64,000 nucleotides of DNA from Bacteroidetes bacterium GWF2_33_38 (GCA_001769505.1 MEOF01000040.1:53743-117742), one strand, 5' to 3'; numbered from the stretch's first letter, positions 46,401 to 56,228 are shown. Translations and numbers: made by a program. The notes: a model not told the origin generated them from the letters alone.

Positions 46401-49400
46401 TAACAGTTACGGATGCAAACTCTTGTTCAGAAATAAAAGTTATTACAGTAAGCGACGCAACTGCTCCGACTGCAAGTATTGTTTCATCAAATGTTTCTTG
46501 TTTTGGAGGCTCTGATGGAACTGCAACTGTTTCAGCTACAGGAGGGACAACTCCTTATACATATGAATGGAGCAATGGTCAATTAATTGCTGATGCAACT
46601 GGTTTATCTGCAATAACTTATTCAGTTACAGTTACCGATGATAATAATTGTGCTGCAACTACTTCTGTGTTAATTACGCAACCAAGCGTATTAAATGCTA
46701 GTATTGGTTCATCAACCCCAGTAACATGTAATGGATTATCAACAGGAAAAGCAACTGTAAGCGTAAGTGGAGGAACGGGAGCAGGAACATATTCATATTT
46801 ATGGGATAACGGTGAAACAACCGCAATGGCAGTAGCTTTAAATGCTGGTTTGCATTCTGTACTTGTAACTGATGGTAATGGTTGTACTAAAAACGCAAGC
46901 ATCACGATTACAGAACCCGCAGTTCTTTCTGCATCAGGTCTTGCAACCGATGCTTTGTGTAATGGAAATGCGAATGGAAGTATTAGTTTGACTGTAACAG
47001 GCGGAACTTTGCCAAATACTTTTGCATGGTCAAATGGAGCAGGAACAGTTGAAGACCCAACGGGGTTACTAGCTGGAACATATGCTGTAACTGTAACCGA
47101 TTCTAAAGCTTGTACAGCAAATACATCGGTAGTAATATCTGAGCCAACATTATTGGTTTCAAGCCCTACCGCAAATGCCACAACTTGTAATGGATTAAGC
47201 AATGGTTCTGTAAATGCAAATGTAACTGGAGGAACTTCACCATATTTATATCAATGGGACGATGCAAGTTTTCAAACAACTGCAATTGCAACTAATTTAA
47301 ATGCTGATACATACAATGTAGTTGTAACTGATGCTCATGGTTGTACTGCAAATGCTTCAGGAGCAGTAACTGAACCTGCTGCAATAGTTTTAACATCTAG
47401 TACAACAAACTCATCATGTGCTACTGCTGATGGAACTGCAACAGTAAATGTTACTGGAGGAACCTCTCCTTACGATTATGTATGGTCAACCGGAAATAAT
47501 ACCATGAATTCGATTCTAACTAGTAATACAGAATCTGCTTTATTTTCAGGAATCTACATTGTAACTGTTTCAGATGCAAATTCTTGTACTGAAATAAAAT
47601 CGATTACGGTAAGCAATGCAACTGGACCAACTGCAAGTATTGTTTCGTCAACCAGTGTTTTATGTAATGGTGATTCTAACGGATCAGCAACAGTAACAGC
47701 AATTGGAGGTGTAACACCATACGATTATGAGTGGAGCAATGGTCAAACATCTGAAACAGCAACCAGTTTATCGGCAGCAACATATACTGTTACAGTAACC
47801 GATGATAATAATTGTACTTCAACTACTTCTGTTACAATTAGTCAACCTAATATTTTAATTGCAACCATAATTTCATCTACTCCAGTTTCTTGTAATGGAT
47901 TATCTGATGGAACAGCTACGGTAAGTGCAAGTGGAGGAATAGGCTCATATACTTATTATTGGGATAGTGGAGAAACTACTGCTACTGCTGTTGCCTTAAA
48001 TGCAATTCAGCAAACTGTTGATGTAACCGATGCTAATGGATGTTTTTACAATGCAAGTATTGTCATAACTGAACCTGCTCAATTAACAGCAAGTGGAATA
48101 GGAACATCGACATTATGTTATGGAAGTGCAGACGGTTATATCGATTTAACAGTTTCAGGAGGTAATTCTCCTTATTCATTTATTTGGTCAAATTTTGATA
48201 CAGACGAAGATATTAATGGATTAGCTTATGGAACTTACAGTGTTACGATTACTGACAATAAGTCTTGTATAACTACAACTTCAGTAAATGTTGATCAACC
48301 TACAAGTTTATTGTTGAGTTTATCAGGAACTGATGTTCTTTGTTATGGATTTAGCACAGGAGCAATTAGTTCAACGGTTTCAGGGGGAACATCACCATAT
48401 ACTTATTTATGGAACGATGGTGCTGCAACATTAAATCGAAACTCAATTACTGCAGGAACATACACAATAACAGTTACCGATGACAATTCTTGCGAAATAT
48501 TCGATAACATTAGCATTTCACAACCTGACGAGTTGCTTTTAACCAAATTAGCTACAAATGTTTCTTGTTATAATTCACAAGATGGAAGTATTGATTTGAC
48601 TGTAAGTGGCGGTGTTACACCATATAATTATTTATGGAGTAATGGCGAAGTAACTCAAGATATCAATGCATTACAAGGAAATGATTACGATGTACTTGTA
48701 ACGGATTCAAATTCTTGTACAAGTTCGATAATCGTAACAATTACTGAACCTGAAGAAATATTATTAACTACTACAATTTCTAACACAACTTGTGGCAATC
48801 CAAATGGAACGGCATCGGTTAATGTTGTAAGCGGGGGATTTTTTCCTTATACTTATGAATGGGACGATGCATTATCTCAATCAACTCAAACAGCAACAGG
48901 ATTAACCGCAGGAATCTATAATGTAACTGTTACTAGTTCTGATGCTTGTACGGCTACTGCTCAGGCAATACTTTCAAATATTCCGGGTGCTTCGATTTCT
49001 ATAACTTCAGTTAATCCATTGTGTAACGACGATTGCAATGGTTCTGCATCGGTTAATATTGTTGGCGGAACTTCGCCTTACACTATTGCATGGAATACAA
49101 CTGCATCAACATCAAGTATCACAAATCTTTGTGCTGGTTCTTATTCAGTTAATGTAATAGACGCAAACGCCTGCTCGGTAAGCGATACAGTTGAATTGAT
49201 AAATCCAACTGTTGTGTCAGCTAGCTTAACATCAAACGATGTTTCTTGTTATGGTGCTTGCAATGGTAATGCTCTTGTTATTGCATCGGGAGGAACAAAT
49301 ACATTCACATATAGTTGGTCGAATGGAGCTTTATCGGCATCAAACTTAAACTTATGTGCGAATGAGTATTATGTTACCGTAAAAGATGGACATAATTGTC

Positions 49401-52400
49401 AAATATTAGATACCGTTAATATTTCTCAACCAACGGAATTATTGGTAAGTGTAAACATCGACAACGTAACTTGTAATGGTTTATCAAATGGAAATATTGA
49501 TTTAACTGTTTCGGGCGGTGTTACGCCATATACATACTCATGGTTATCTGGCGAATCAACTTCAGGGTTAACCAATATTTCGGCTGATAATTATTTTGTT
49601 ACGGTAACCGATAGTTTAAACTGTACAGTTGAAACTGAAATGATAGTATCTGAGCCAAATGCTTTAGTAGCAACAATTGTTGGTTCTGATATTTCTTGTT
49701 ACGGTTTGGCAAATGGAACAGCTAATTTAACCCTTACAGGTGGAACATTACCATACACATATTTATGGAGCAATGCTGAAACTACTCAAAATATTGTTGG
49801 CTTAATAGAAGGAACATATTCAGTAAATGTTTTAGATAGCAATTCCTGCTCAGTTTCGACATCAGTTGATATTTTTGAACCTGATTCGTTATTCGCTTCA
49901 ATTGTTAGTAGCGATGTTATCTGCTTTGGTGACAATAATGGAAGCATCGACTTATCAGTTTCGGGAGGAACATTGCCTTATACATATTCTTGGCTGACTG
50001 GAGAAACAACAGCTGATTTAACGAATTTATCAGGAGGAATATATTCTGTTGAGATTTTGGATTCAAATACATGCTCTACTACATTAAATATAACAATTGA
50101 TGAACCTTCGGCTATATTATTATCATCTGTTGTAACTAATGAAGTTTCGGGTGGCGATGGTTCAATCGACTTAACTGTATCAGGTGGTTTGAGTCCATAC
50201 GAATTTTATTGGAATAATGCAGAAACTACTGAAGATATTTCAAACTTGATAACAGGAATTTATTCAGTTACAATTACTGATACAAATTCTTGTACAGCAA
50301 ATGCTTCGATTGTAGTTAATAATGCAAGTTGCACATTATCAACAGATGTTTTAAGTGTTCCAACATCGTGCAATGGATATGCTGATGGTCAAGCTGCAGT
50401 TATCATAATTGATGGAGTTTCTCCATTCGAATATAGTTGGAGTAATGGAGATACAACGGCTGCAATTTCTGATTTGCTTTCAGCATCTTATCAAGTTACA
50501 GTTAACGATTTCTTAGGATGTTCTGCTATTCATACTGTTTTTGTTGATGAACCGACAAATATTACGGTAAACGAGACAATTTCAGATGTTGTTTGCTATA
50601 GCGGTAATACTGGAGAAGTCAGCATATTGATTTCAGGCGGAACATCTCCTTACGAAGTTTTATGGAACACAGGCGACACTACTCTAGTAATTAGCAATCT
50701 TGTGGCAGGAAATTACGAAGCAACGATAACGGATTTTAATTTATGCCAAAGCCTTGTAAATTATCAAGTTGAAGAGTCTGAACAAATAATTGTTAATGAA
50801 GTAATTGCAAATGAAGTTTTAGGTAACGATGGAAGCATTAGTTTGTTTGTTACTGGAGGCACTACCCCTTATTCATATGTTTGGAATACTGGTGATTTAA
50901 CTAGTAATCTTGTTGGATTGACAGCAGGAACTTATTCTATAACAGTTACCGATTCATTGGCTTGCGAAGTTTCAGAAAGTTATGTTGTAAATTCTGCAAA
51001 CTGTGATTTGCTTGTAGATTTAACAGCGACCCATATCTCTTGTTCAGGATTAGTTGACGGTTCGGTAAATTCAACAATTTCTGGCGGAACAATTCCGTAC
51101 ACATATTTATGGGAAACAGGCGAAACTACGGATAGTTTGATTAATTTATCAGCAGGAACTTATACACTTACAGTTCAAGATTCGATTGGTTGCGTAATTG
51201 TTGAGTCAATTACAGTTTACGAACCTGAAGAATTGGCTGTTTCATTTGATGTAAATCATGTTTTATGTAATGGCGAAACAAATGGAAATATTACAGCAAC
51301 AATTATTGGCGGTTCTTCTCCTTACACTTGCAATTGGTCAAATGGCGACTTAGATGAAAACAACAATGGTTTAAGTGTTGGTACATACACACTTACTGTA
51401 AGTGATATAAATTTATGCCAAATGGTTGATTCTGTGATAATTTCTCAACCCGAAATTATTAGTATATCATCTGTTGTTTCTGATGTTTTGTGCAATGGAA
51501 ATAGCACTGGGGGAATTGACATATCAGTTGTTGGTGGAATAAGTCCATATTATTTTGAATGGAGTAATGGAGCAACCACTGAGGATTTAAGCCACGAACT
51601 TGCTGGAATTTACGAACTTACTGTTTCTGACGAAAATGCTTGTTCAGTAATTTTTGTTGATACAATTTCTCAACCCGAAGTTTTATCGATTACTTCTGTA
51701 GTTATAAACGAAGTTTCAGGCTCTGACGGAAGCATCGATATTACAGTTGAAGGTGGTGTATTAGATTATTCATATTTATGGAGCAACGCCGAAATAACTG
51801 AGGACATTGTTGGCTTAGTTGCTGGAATTTACAATGTTGAGGTTACTGATGGTAACGGTTGTACATTATCTCAAAATATACCAGTAAATTCTGCAAGTTG
51901 CGATTTAAGTGCAGTTTTAAATTCAACAAATGTTTCATGTAATAATGGCGATAATGGTTCGGTGTCAGTTATTTTATCAGGTGGAACATCTCCATTTACG
52001 TATAGTTGGGACAATGGCGAAATTACCGATGATATTGATAGCTTACTAGCAGGAAATTACGAAGTAACGATTATTGATGCCAACTCATGTGTTGTGATTT
52101 CATCTGTTGAAATTACCGAACCAGAAATGTTGATGGTAACATTATCGCAATCGCCTACCGATGGAAGTGATAATGGAACTGCTACTGCAACGGTAGTAGG
52201 AGGAACATTACCATATTTCTACACTTGGGACGATGTTTTAGCTCAAACAACCGAAACAGCATTTGGCTTATCACAAGGCTTATATACTGTTAATGTTGAA
52301 GATGCAAATGGATGTGCGATTTCCGATACAATTACTGTACACTTAGTTTTTGCAATCAATAATATTTCTAATTTAGTCGAAACTTCAATCTATCCAAATC

Positions 52401-52630
52401 CTGTTTTTGATAGATTAAACGTAGATATTGTTTCTTCAATTTCTGACAAAGCAAACATTGGAGTTTACGATGCTATCGGAAAATTAATTTATGTCCAAGA
52501 TTTAGACGTTAGAACTGGAAACAATCACATCGAAATCAATACTTCTAATTTTGCAAATGGAGTGTATCACATTAATATTCTTTCAAATACGATAAAACAA
52601 ACCATTAAGTTTGTTAAGGTTTCAGACTAA
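43424..52630 (+). CDS. Giant SprB-repeat adhesin with T9SS C-terminal sorting domain
   Basis: This 3068-residue surface protein has a signal peptide (MKTTVTLAAFLFLSSIFVAFG). A beta-rich N-terminal region (about 22-310) follows, and then about 35 SprB repeats of about 75-80 residues. The repeat pattern is CNGxxxGxxxxxVxGGxxPYxYxW, then AGTYxVTVTDxxGC; each unit has two cysteines that could form a disulfide. The last 80 residues (ETSIYPNPVFDRLNVDI to KQTIKFVKVSD) are a type A T9SS sorting domain, so it should cross the outer membrane by T9SS and be anchored at the surface. SprB of Flavobacterium is the mobile gliding adhesin; whether this cell glides cannot be told here. It ends the fibre array operon. 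Confidence 0.93.
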   Translation: MKTTVTLAAFLFLSSIFVAFGQKGIVNNGAKMIVSSGAIVSVQGGADADYTNKTSGIKHGRIDLDGKIKIEGDWTNSATSGSVFINIDTDGEVAFQGTNAKSIAGNSTGFEKLTVNTVGGISLTASTTVNGILTLSSGLLNLGTKNLTLAAASTISGTPSSTNMIVASSTGELRKTFSSTGSFTFPVGDNTSTVEYSPITLNFTSGTFGASAYAGVKLTDAKHSSNSTTGSYLTRYWSLSQSNISSYTYDLTGTYLTADVEGTEIDMFSGYWNGSRWIKLATVNDLSNFVTGTLSTLSDITAGDQAMFCAAGITISRTLSNISCNGDNDGAISISLSDGYAPYTFSWTTVDGSGLNATAEDQTGLTAGTYNVTVTDANGCTQSDVYTLTEPNELTSSYIITNVSCNGGTNGIFNLSVSGGTAPYGYNWSSGYTGQDLTNVAAGTYSVTITDSKGCVAYNSATISEPDALTLSPSAVNVTCNGLSNGSASANVSGGTTPYTYQWNDASFQTTETATALLAGNYGITVEDDMGCIASSSISLSEPVALSLTSSTTNASCSTSDGTATSNVTGGTSPYDYEWSTGSNTYASVLTSNTVNSLSAATYTVTITDANGCSDDISITVNNDASPTASISVQTNVSCNGGSDGAATVLGSGGETPYDYEWSNSQTLATATGLSATTYTVTITDNNNCTASTSVTITQLAVLNANIGTSTVVTCNGLSTGTATVSVSGGTGAGTYSYLWDNGETTATATALNAGSHSVVVTDGNGCTDNASITITEPAVLSASGLATDALCNGNADGSISLTVTGGTLPNTFAWSNGAGTVEDPSGLAAGTYAVTVTDSKGCTANTSVEIFEPTLLVSSPTVTVATCNGLSDGSVNANASGGTTPYTYQWDDASFQTTAIATNLTADTYNVVVADAHGCTANASGTVTEPAAIVLTPSTTNSSCTTDDGTATVDVLGGISPYDYEWSTGTSVLNSVLTSNTEINLFSGTYNVTVTDANSCSEIKVITVSDATAPTASIVSSNVSCFGGSDGTATVSATGGTTPYTYEWSNGQLIADATGLSAITYSVTVTDDNNCAATTSVLITQPSVLNASIGSSTPVTCNGLSTGKATVSVSGGTGAGTYSYLWDNGETTAMAVALNAGLHSVLVTDGNGCTKNASITITEPAVLSASGLATDALCNGNANGSISLTVTGGTLPNTFAWSNGAGTVEDPTGLLAGTYAVTVTDSKACTANTSVVISEPTLLVSSPTANATTCNGLSNGSVNANVTGGTSPYLYQWDDASFQTTAIATNLNADTYNVVVTDAHGCTANASGAVTEPAAIVLTSSTTNSSCATADGTATVNVTGGTSPYDYVWSTGNNTMNSILTSNTESALFSGIYIVTVSDANSCTEIKSITVSNATGPTASIVSSTSVLCNGDSNGSATVTAIGGVTPYDYEWSNGQTSETATSLSAATYTVTVTDDNNCTSTTSVTISQPNILIATIISSTPVSCNGLSDGTATVSASGGIGSYTYYWDSGETTATAVALNAIQQTVDVTDANGCFYNASIVITEPAQLTASGIGTSTLCYGSADGYIDLTVSGGNSPYSFIWSNFDTDEDINGLAYGTYSVTITDNKSCITTTSVNVDQPTSLLLSLSGTDVLCYGFSTGAISSTVSGGTSPYTYLWNDGAATLNRNSITAGTYTITVTDDNSCEIFDNISISQPDELLLTKLATNVSCYNSQDGSIDLTVSGGVTPYNYLWSNGEVTQDINALQGNDYDVLVTDSNSCTSSIIVTITEPEEILLTTTISNTTCGNPNGTASVNVVSGGFFPYTYEWDDALSQSTQTATGLTAGIYNVTVTSSDACTATAQAILSNIPGASISITSVNPLCNDDCNGSASVNIVGGTSPYTIAWNTTASTSSITNLCAGSYSVNVIDANACSVSDTVELINPTVVSASLTSNDVSCYGACNGNALVIASGGTNTFTYSWSNGALSASNLNLCANEYYVTVKDGHNCQILDTVNISQPTELLVSVNIDNVTCNGLSNGNIDLTVSGGVTPYTYSWLSGESTSGLTNISADNYFVTVTDSLNCTVETEMIVSEPNALVATIVGSDISCYGLANGTANLTLTGGTLPYTYLWSNAETTQNIVGLIEGTYSVNVLDSNSCSVSTSVDIFEPDSLFASIVSSDVICFGDNNGSIDLSVSGGTLPYTYSWLTGETTADLTNLSGGIYSVEILDSNTCSTTLNITIDEPSAILLSSVVTNEVSGGDGSIDLTVSGGLSPYEFYWNNAETTEDISNLITGIYSVTITDTNSCTANASIVVNNASCTLSTDVLSVPTSCNGYADGQAAVIIIDGVSPFEYSWSNGDTTAAISDLLSASYQVTVNDFLGCSAIHTVFVDEPTNITVNETISDVVCYSGNTGEVSILISGGTSPYEVLWNTGDTTLVISNLVAGNYEATITDFNLCQSLVNYQVEESEQIIVNEVIANEVLGNDGSISLFVTGGTTPYSYVWNTGDLTSNLVGLTAGTYSITVTDSLACEVSESYVVNSANCDLLVDLTATHISCSGLVDGSVNSTISGGTIPYTYLWETGETTDSLINLSAGTYTLTVQDSIGCVIVESITVYEPEELAVSFDVNHVLCNGETNGNITATIIGGSSPYTCNWSNGDLDENNNGLSVGTYTLTVSDINLCQMVDSVIISQPEIISISSVVSDVLCNGNSTGGIDISVVGGISPYYFEWSNGATTEDLSHELAGIYELTVSDENACSVIFVDTISQPEVLSITSVVINEVSGSDGSIDITVEGGVLDYSYLWSNAEITEDIVGLVAGIYNVEVTDGNGCTLSQNIPVNSASCDLSAVLNSTNVSCNNGDNGSVSVILSGGTSPFTYSWDNGEITDDIDSLLAGNYEVTIIDANSCVVISSVEITEPEMLMVTLSQSPTDGSDNGTATATVVGGTLPYFYTWDDVLAQTTETAFGLSQGLYTVNVEDANGCAISDTITVHLVFAINNISNLVETSIYPNPVFDRLNVDIVSSISDKANIGVYDAIGKLIYVQDLDVRTGNNHIEINTSNFANGVYHINILSNTIKQTIKFVKVSD
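44857..48300 (+). repeat. Higher-order tandem repeat inside the SprB-like gene
   Basis: Five SprB units form a super-unit that recurs with starts near 44857, 46021 and 47182, a period of about 1161-1164 bases (387-388 codons). Copies one and two are near-identical in places: a block starting at 45734 recurs at 46895 with no visible mismatch over more than 60 bases. The third copy diverges after about 48050. Confidence 0.75.
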
Positions 52631-52652
52631 TAATTCTGAAAAACATGTTTTT

Positions 52653-52684
52653 AAAAACCGTACTTTTTTAAGTACGGTTTTTTT
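52653..52684 (+). terminator. Strong rho-independent terminator of the fibre/SprB operon
   Basis: AAAAACCGTACTT (52653-52665) pairs perfectly with AAGTACGGTTTTT (52670-52682) around a TTTT loop, and the T-run extends to 52684. It lies 23 bases past the SprB-like stop and separates the operon from the sensor phosphatase gene. Confidence 0.88.
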
Positions 52685-52688
52685 ATTA

Positions 52689-52721
52689 TTTGATTTTGTG
52701 AAAAACATTTTTGTATATTTA
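52689..52721 (+). promoter_or_regulatory. Candidate Bacteroidota promoter for the sensor phosphatase
   Basis: TTTG at 52689-52692 and TATATTTA at 52714-52721 approximate the -33/-7 pair (TTTG, TAnnTTTG) with a 21-base spacer. The ATG follows 27 bases downstream. The -7 box ends in A rather than G. Confidence 0.4.
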
Positions 52722-52748
52722 TGGTTTAAATACAAGTTTAGTAGCCAT

Positions 52749-55700
52749 ATGGTAAAACTGATTATATTTACTTCGCTATTTTTAATTTCGATTTTATCTT
52801 TTGCACAGGTTAACGAAAAGGGTGTTCCGTTTGTTAAAAATTATACACCCGAAGATTACGATGCAAGCGAGCAGAATTGGTCAATTGTTCAAGACAAAAG
52901 AGGAGTTATGTATTTCGGAAATAACGACGATGGAGTTTTGGAATATGACGGTGTTTCATGGCGCAAAATCCCTATCTCAAATAAATCAATCGTTCGTTCA
53001 TTAGCAATCGACGAACTTGGAACTGTTTATGTGGGAGCCGTTAACGAATTTGGGTATTTATCGCCCAATCTTACCGGAAACATGATTTACAATTCCATTT
53101 CGTATAAATTGGATTCGTTGAATAAAAATTACACCGATGTACATAAAATCTATTGCGAAAAAGATTTTATTTATTTTTGTTCGCCTCGATACATTTTTAA
53201 ATACGATAAACATTCGAAACAAATTAATGCAATTCACTCAAGCCAATACAATTTTTTGTCTTTTGTAGTTGATGGAAAAATATACTCGGGAGATTATTTG
53301 CTTGGATTGATTGAATATAATGAAAATGCCGACTCAATGAAAACAGCTAAAGGCGGTGAGTTTTTTTGTTTTAAAAATATTATGTCATTGATTGTCGAAA
53401 ATAAAAATGAGTATATAATTAGCACAGCTACAAACGGCATATATAAATATAACGTCGAAACGGGAGATGTTGATTCTAATTTTGTTGATCAAAAAACCAC
53501 AGAAGAATTTATAAACAATGTTTTGTATAATTCTCAAAAGTTAGATTATAATAGATATTCGCATTCAACTCTTTACGGACAAGGAAATTTTATAACAGAC
53601 TCAGAAGGAAAAACACTTTACCGCTTAAACGATAAAAATGGATTACAAAACGAACAAATCACACATACTTATCAGAGTTTGAATAAAAACCAACCCATGT
53701 GGTTGAGTCTTGGGGTTGGAGTCTCCAAATTATCATTGAATCTTCCATTTACATTTTTTGATAGCAAATTTGGATTAAAGGGTTCGGTAATGAATGTTCT
53801 TAAATTTAATGATATTTTGTATGTTGCAACAACCAATGGTTTGTTTTATCTACAGATTGAAAATGGAGAGCCAATTTTTAAAGCCATCGAAAATATTGGA
53901 TTAACTTGGAAAGTTATTGAATTTAAAAATGGCGACGAAGTAAAACTGTTGGTTGGTACTAGTGAGGGACTATTTGAAATTGTTGATGGAAATCAAGCTG
54001 TTGTTGTCGAGAAATCAATAATTGATATCGAACCTAAAGAAAAAAGATACAATGTTGATAATCTTTATCAGTTGAAATCAAACCCCGATATATTACTGCT
54101 TGGTGCGAATAAAAGCATTATTGCACTTCGATATACGGGAAATAATACATGGAAAATCGAATATGAAATTTTGAGCATGAAAGATGGAATAAAATCGATT
54201 GTTGAAGACGATAAAGGAAATGTTTGGATTGGAACAAATTATTCGGGAATAATGAAATTTTCATTAAACGATAATGAAAAAAAATTAGTTAAATATGACG
54301 AGTCTAACGGGCTAAAAGACAAAAATTCTTATGTGTTTATACTAAATAATCAAATGTTTTTTGCCGATAACAAAGGTGTGTACACTTTTGACGAATCAAC
54401 CGAAAAGTTTACCATTTGTACTTTATTTGGCGAAAAATATTCAGATGGAAAAGCAGGAGTTATTCCGATTTCGTCTTATGACACCAAACATAATTCTATT
54501 TGGCTTGGATTAAAAACCACAAATCCTAAAAAAAATTGGATTGAATATATTGAATATTCAGGCGATTCATTAAAAATTGATAGCATCCCTTTTAAAATTT
54601 TACCAAATGTTTTTGTTGATGTTGTTTATAAGGATGATGAGAATAATGTTTGGATTGGAAACTCAAAAGGTTTGTATTGTTATAATTCGGATTTTAAAAA
54701 TGAATACGACTCAAAATATTATGCATTGATTCGTAAAGTAACAGTAGGAGAGGATAGTGTAGCATTTAACGGAACATACTTTAAACTCGAAATTGGTAAT
54801 GACTCAATGTTAATTGTGAATAACTCACAACCAGATATGTTGAAGCCAATTTTAAATTATTCTGACAACAATATTACATTTCAGTATGCTGCACCCTATT
54901 TCGATGCCGAAGAATTAACATTGTTCAGTACATTTCTTGAAGGATATAAAGAAGTAAATTGGTCGAAGTGGTCGAATAAAACCGAGCGTGTTTTTACCAA
55001 CTTAAAAGAAGGCGATTATGTTTTTAAAGTAAAAGCAAAGAATGTTTATGGTGTTGAAAGCGAAGTTGCTCGATACGAATTTACAATTTTACCTCCATGG
55101 TATCGTACTATTTGGGCTTATATCGGATACGTAATTTTATTTATTGTAACAGTTTATGTTATTATAAAAATCTATACAAGAAGGCTTGAACAAGAAAAAA
55201 TCAGACTTGAAGGAATTGTTGTTGAGCGAACCGCCGAGGTGGTAAGGCAAAAAGACGATATCGAAAAGCAAAATACCGTACTTGCAAAGCAAAAAGAACA
55301 AATCGAACGACAAAAAGATTTGGTAACCGAACAAAAAGAGCATATTGAAGAAATTCACAAAGAAGTAACCGACAGTATTCATTATGCCGAACGTATTCAA
55401 AAAGCGATTTTGCCACATCACGATTATGCTGAGAAAAATATGGGCGACCATTTTATTTTGTTCAAGCCAAAAGATATTGTATCAGGTGATTTCTATTTCG
55501 CAAATAAACATCGCGACAATCTAATATTTGCTGCTGCCGATTGTACCGGGCATGGTGTGCCAGGAGCATTTATGAGTATGCTCGGAGTTGCATTCTTAAA
55601 TGAAATTGTGAACGAAGGTATTGCTAAAAATTCGGGTGAAATTATAGATGCATTACGACAAAATATTATAAAATCGCTTCAACAAACTGGAAAAGAAGGC

Positions 55701-56228
55701 GAAAATAAAGATGGAATGGATATATCGATTTGTGCGATTGACCTAGTTCAAAATAAATTACAATGGACGGGAGCAAACAATCCGCTCTATTTAGTTCGTA
55801 AATCCGATTCGGAAACAGATACCATTACCTACAAGTCAGGAAACGAGGAAATCGTTTTAGAACCTTCGGTTTCGCTAAATGGAATCAACTTGTACGATTT
55901 TAAACCCGATAAAATGCCAGTTGCCATTTATTTAAGTATGGAAAATTTTACAACCAATTTTATTGATATAAAAGATGGTGATGCGATTTATGTATTTTCT
56001 GACGGATTTGCCGACCAATTTGGTGGACCAAAAGGGAAAAAATATATGTATAAGCCTTTCAAAAATTTGATTCTTTCATTACAAGATAGACCAATGAGTG
56101 AACATCGTCACGCATTAGATGAATCAATCGAATTGTGGAAAGCTCACATTGACCCTACTACCGACGATTTGTTTGAGCAAATTGATGATATTTGTGTAAT
56201 TGGTTACAGATTCAAAGCTCAAGTTTAA
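52749..56228 (+). CDS. Propeller sensor with SpoIIE-type serine phosphatase domain
   Basis: The protein is 1159 residues from the ATG at 52749, chosen because it gives the signal peptide MVKLIIFTSLFLISILSFAQ; a longer upstream frame crosses a terminator. The periplasmic part is a two-component-regulator-type beta-propeller (GNNDDGVLEYDG, GNVWIGTNYSGI, NNVWIGNSKGLY blades). A Y_Y_Y domain follows (NITFQYAAPYF to YEFTILPPW), then one membrane helix (about 787-807) and a coiled coil (about 815-875). The SpoIIE/PP2C phosphatase domain starts near 900. Its metal-binding aspartates are in DCTGHGVPGAF, DGMDISICAI, FSDGFADQFGG and DDICVIG. It should dephosphorylate an anti-anti-sigma-like partner in response to an external signal; no such partner lies in the window. 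Confidence 0.9.
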   Translation: MVKLIIFTSLFLISILSFAQVNEKGVPFVKNYTPEDYDASEQNWSIVQDKRGVMYFGNNDDGVLEYDGVSWRKIPISNKSIVRSLAIDELGTVYVGAVNEFGYLSPNLTGNMIYNSISYKLDSLNKNYTDVHKIYCEKDFIYFCSPRYIFKYDKHSKQINAIHSSQYNFLSFVVDGKIYSGDYLLGLIEYNENADSMKTAKGGEFFCFKNIMSLIVENKNEYIISTATNGIYKYNVETGDVDSNFVDQKTTEEFINNVLYNSQKLDYNRYSHSTLYGQGNFITDSEGKTLYRLNDKNGLQNEQITHTYQSLNKNQPMWLSLGVGVSKLSLNLPFTFFDSKFGLKGSVMNVLKFNDILYVATTNGLFYLQIENGEPIFKAIENIGLTWKVIEFKNGDEVKLLVGTSEGLFEIVDGNQAVVVEKSIIDIEPKEKRYNVDNLYQLKSNPDILLLGANKSIIALRYTGNNTWKIEYEILSMKDGIKSIVEDDKGNVWIGTNYSGIMKFSLNDNEKKLVKYDESNGLKDKNSYVFILNNQMFFADNKGVYTFDESTEKFTICTLFGEKYSDGKAGVIPISSYDTKHNSIWLGLKTTNPKKNWIEYIEYSGDSLKIDSIPFKILPNVFVDVVYKDDENNVWIGNSKGLYCYNSDFKNEYDSKYYALIRKVTVGEDSVAFNGTYFKLEIGNDSMLIVNNSQPDMLKPILNYSDNNITFQYAAPYFDAEELTLFSTFLEGYKEVNWSKWSNKTERVFTNLKEGDYVFKVKAKNVYGVESEVARYEFTILPPWYRTIWAYIGYVILFIVTVYVIIKIYTRRLEQEKIRLEGIVVERTAEVVRQKDDIEKQNTVLAKQKEQIERQKDLVTEQKEHIEEIHKEVTDSIHYAERIQKAILPHHDYAEKNMGDHFILFKPKDIVSGDFYFANKHRDNLIFAAADCTGHGVPGAFMSMLGVAFLNEIVNEGIAKNSGEIIDALRQNIIKSLQQTGKEGENKDGMDISICAIDLVQNKLQWTGANNPLYLVRKSDSETDTITYKSGNEEIVLEPSVSLNGINLYDFKPDKMPVAIYLSMENFTTNFIDIKDGDAIYVFSDGFADQFGGPKGKKYMYKPFKNLILSLQDRPMSEHRHALDESIELWKAHIDPTTDDLFEQIDDICVIGYRFKAQV

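Noticed and set aside
46618..47202. A long minus-strand open frame of 194 codons, and other antisense frames in the fibre and SprB genes.
   Set aside because: They are shadows of the repetitive plus-strand genes, with proline/valine-rich composition caused by reverse reading of the repeats.
52611..52748. The 46-residue N-terminal extension of the sensor phosphatase frame.
   Set aside because: It overlaps the SprB-like stop codon and the strong terminator, and the ATG at 52749 gives a normal signal peptide.
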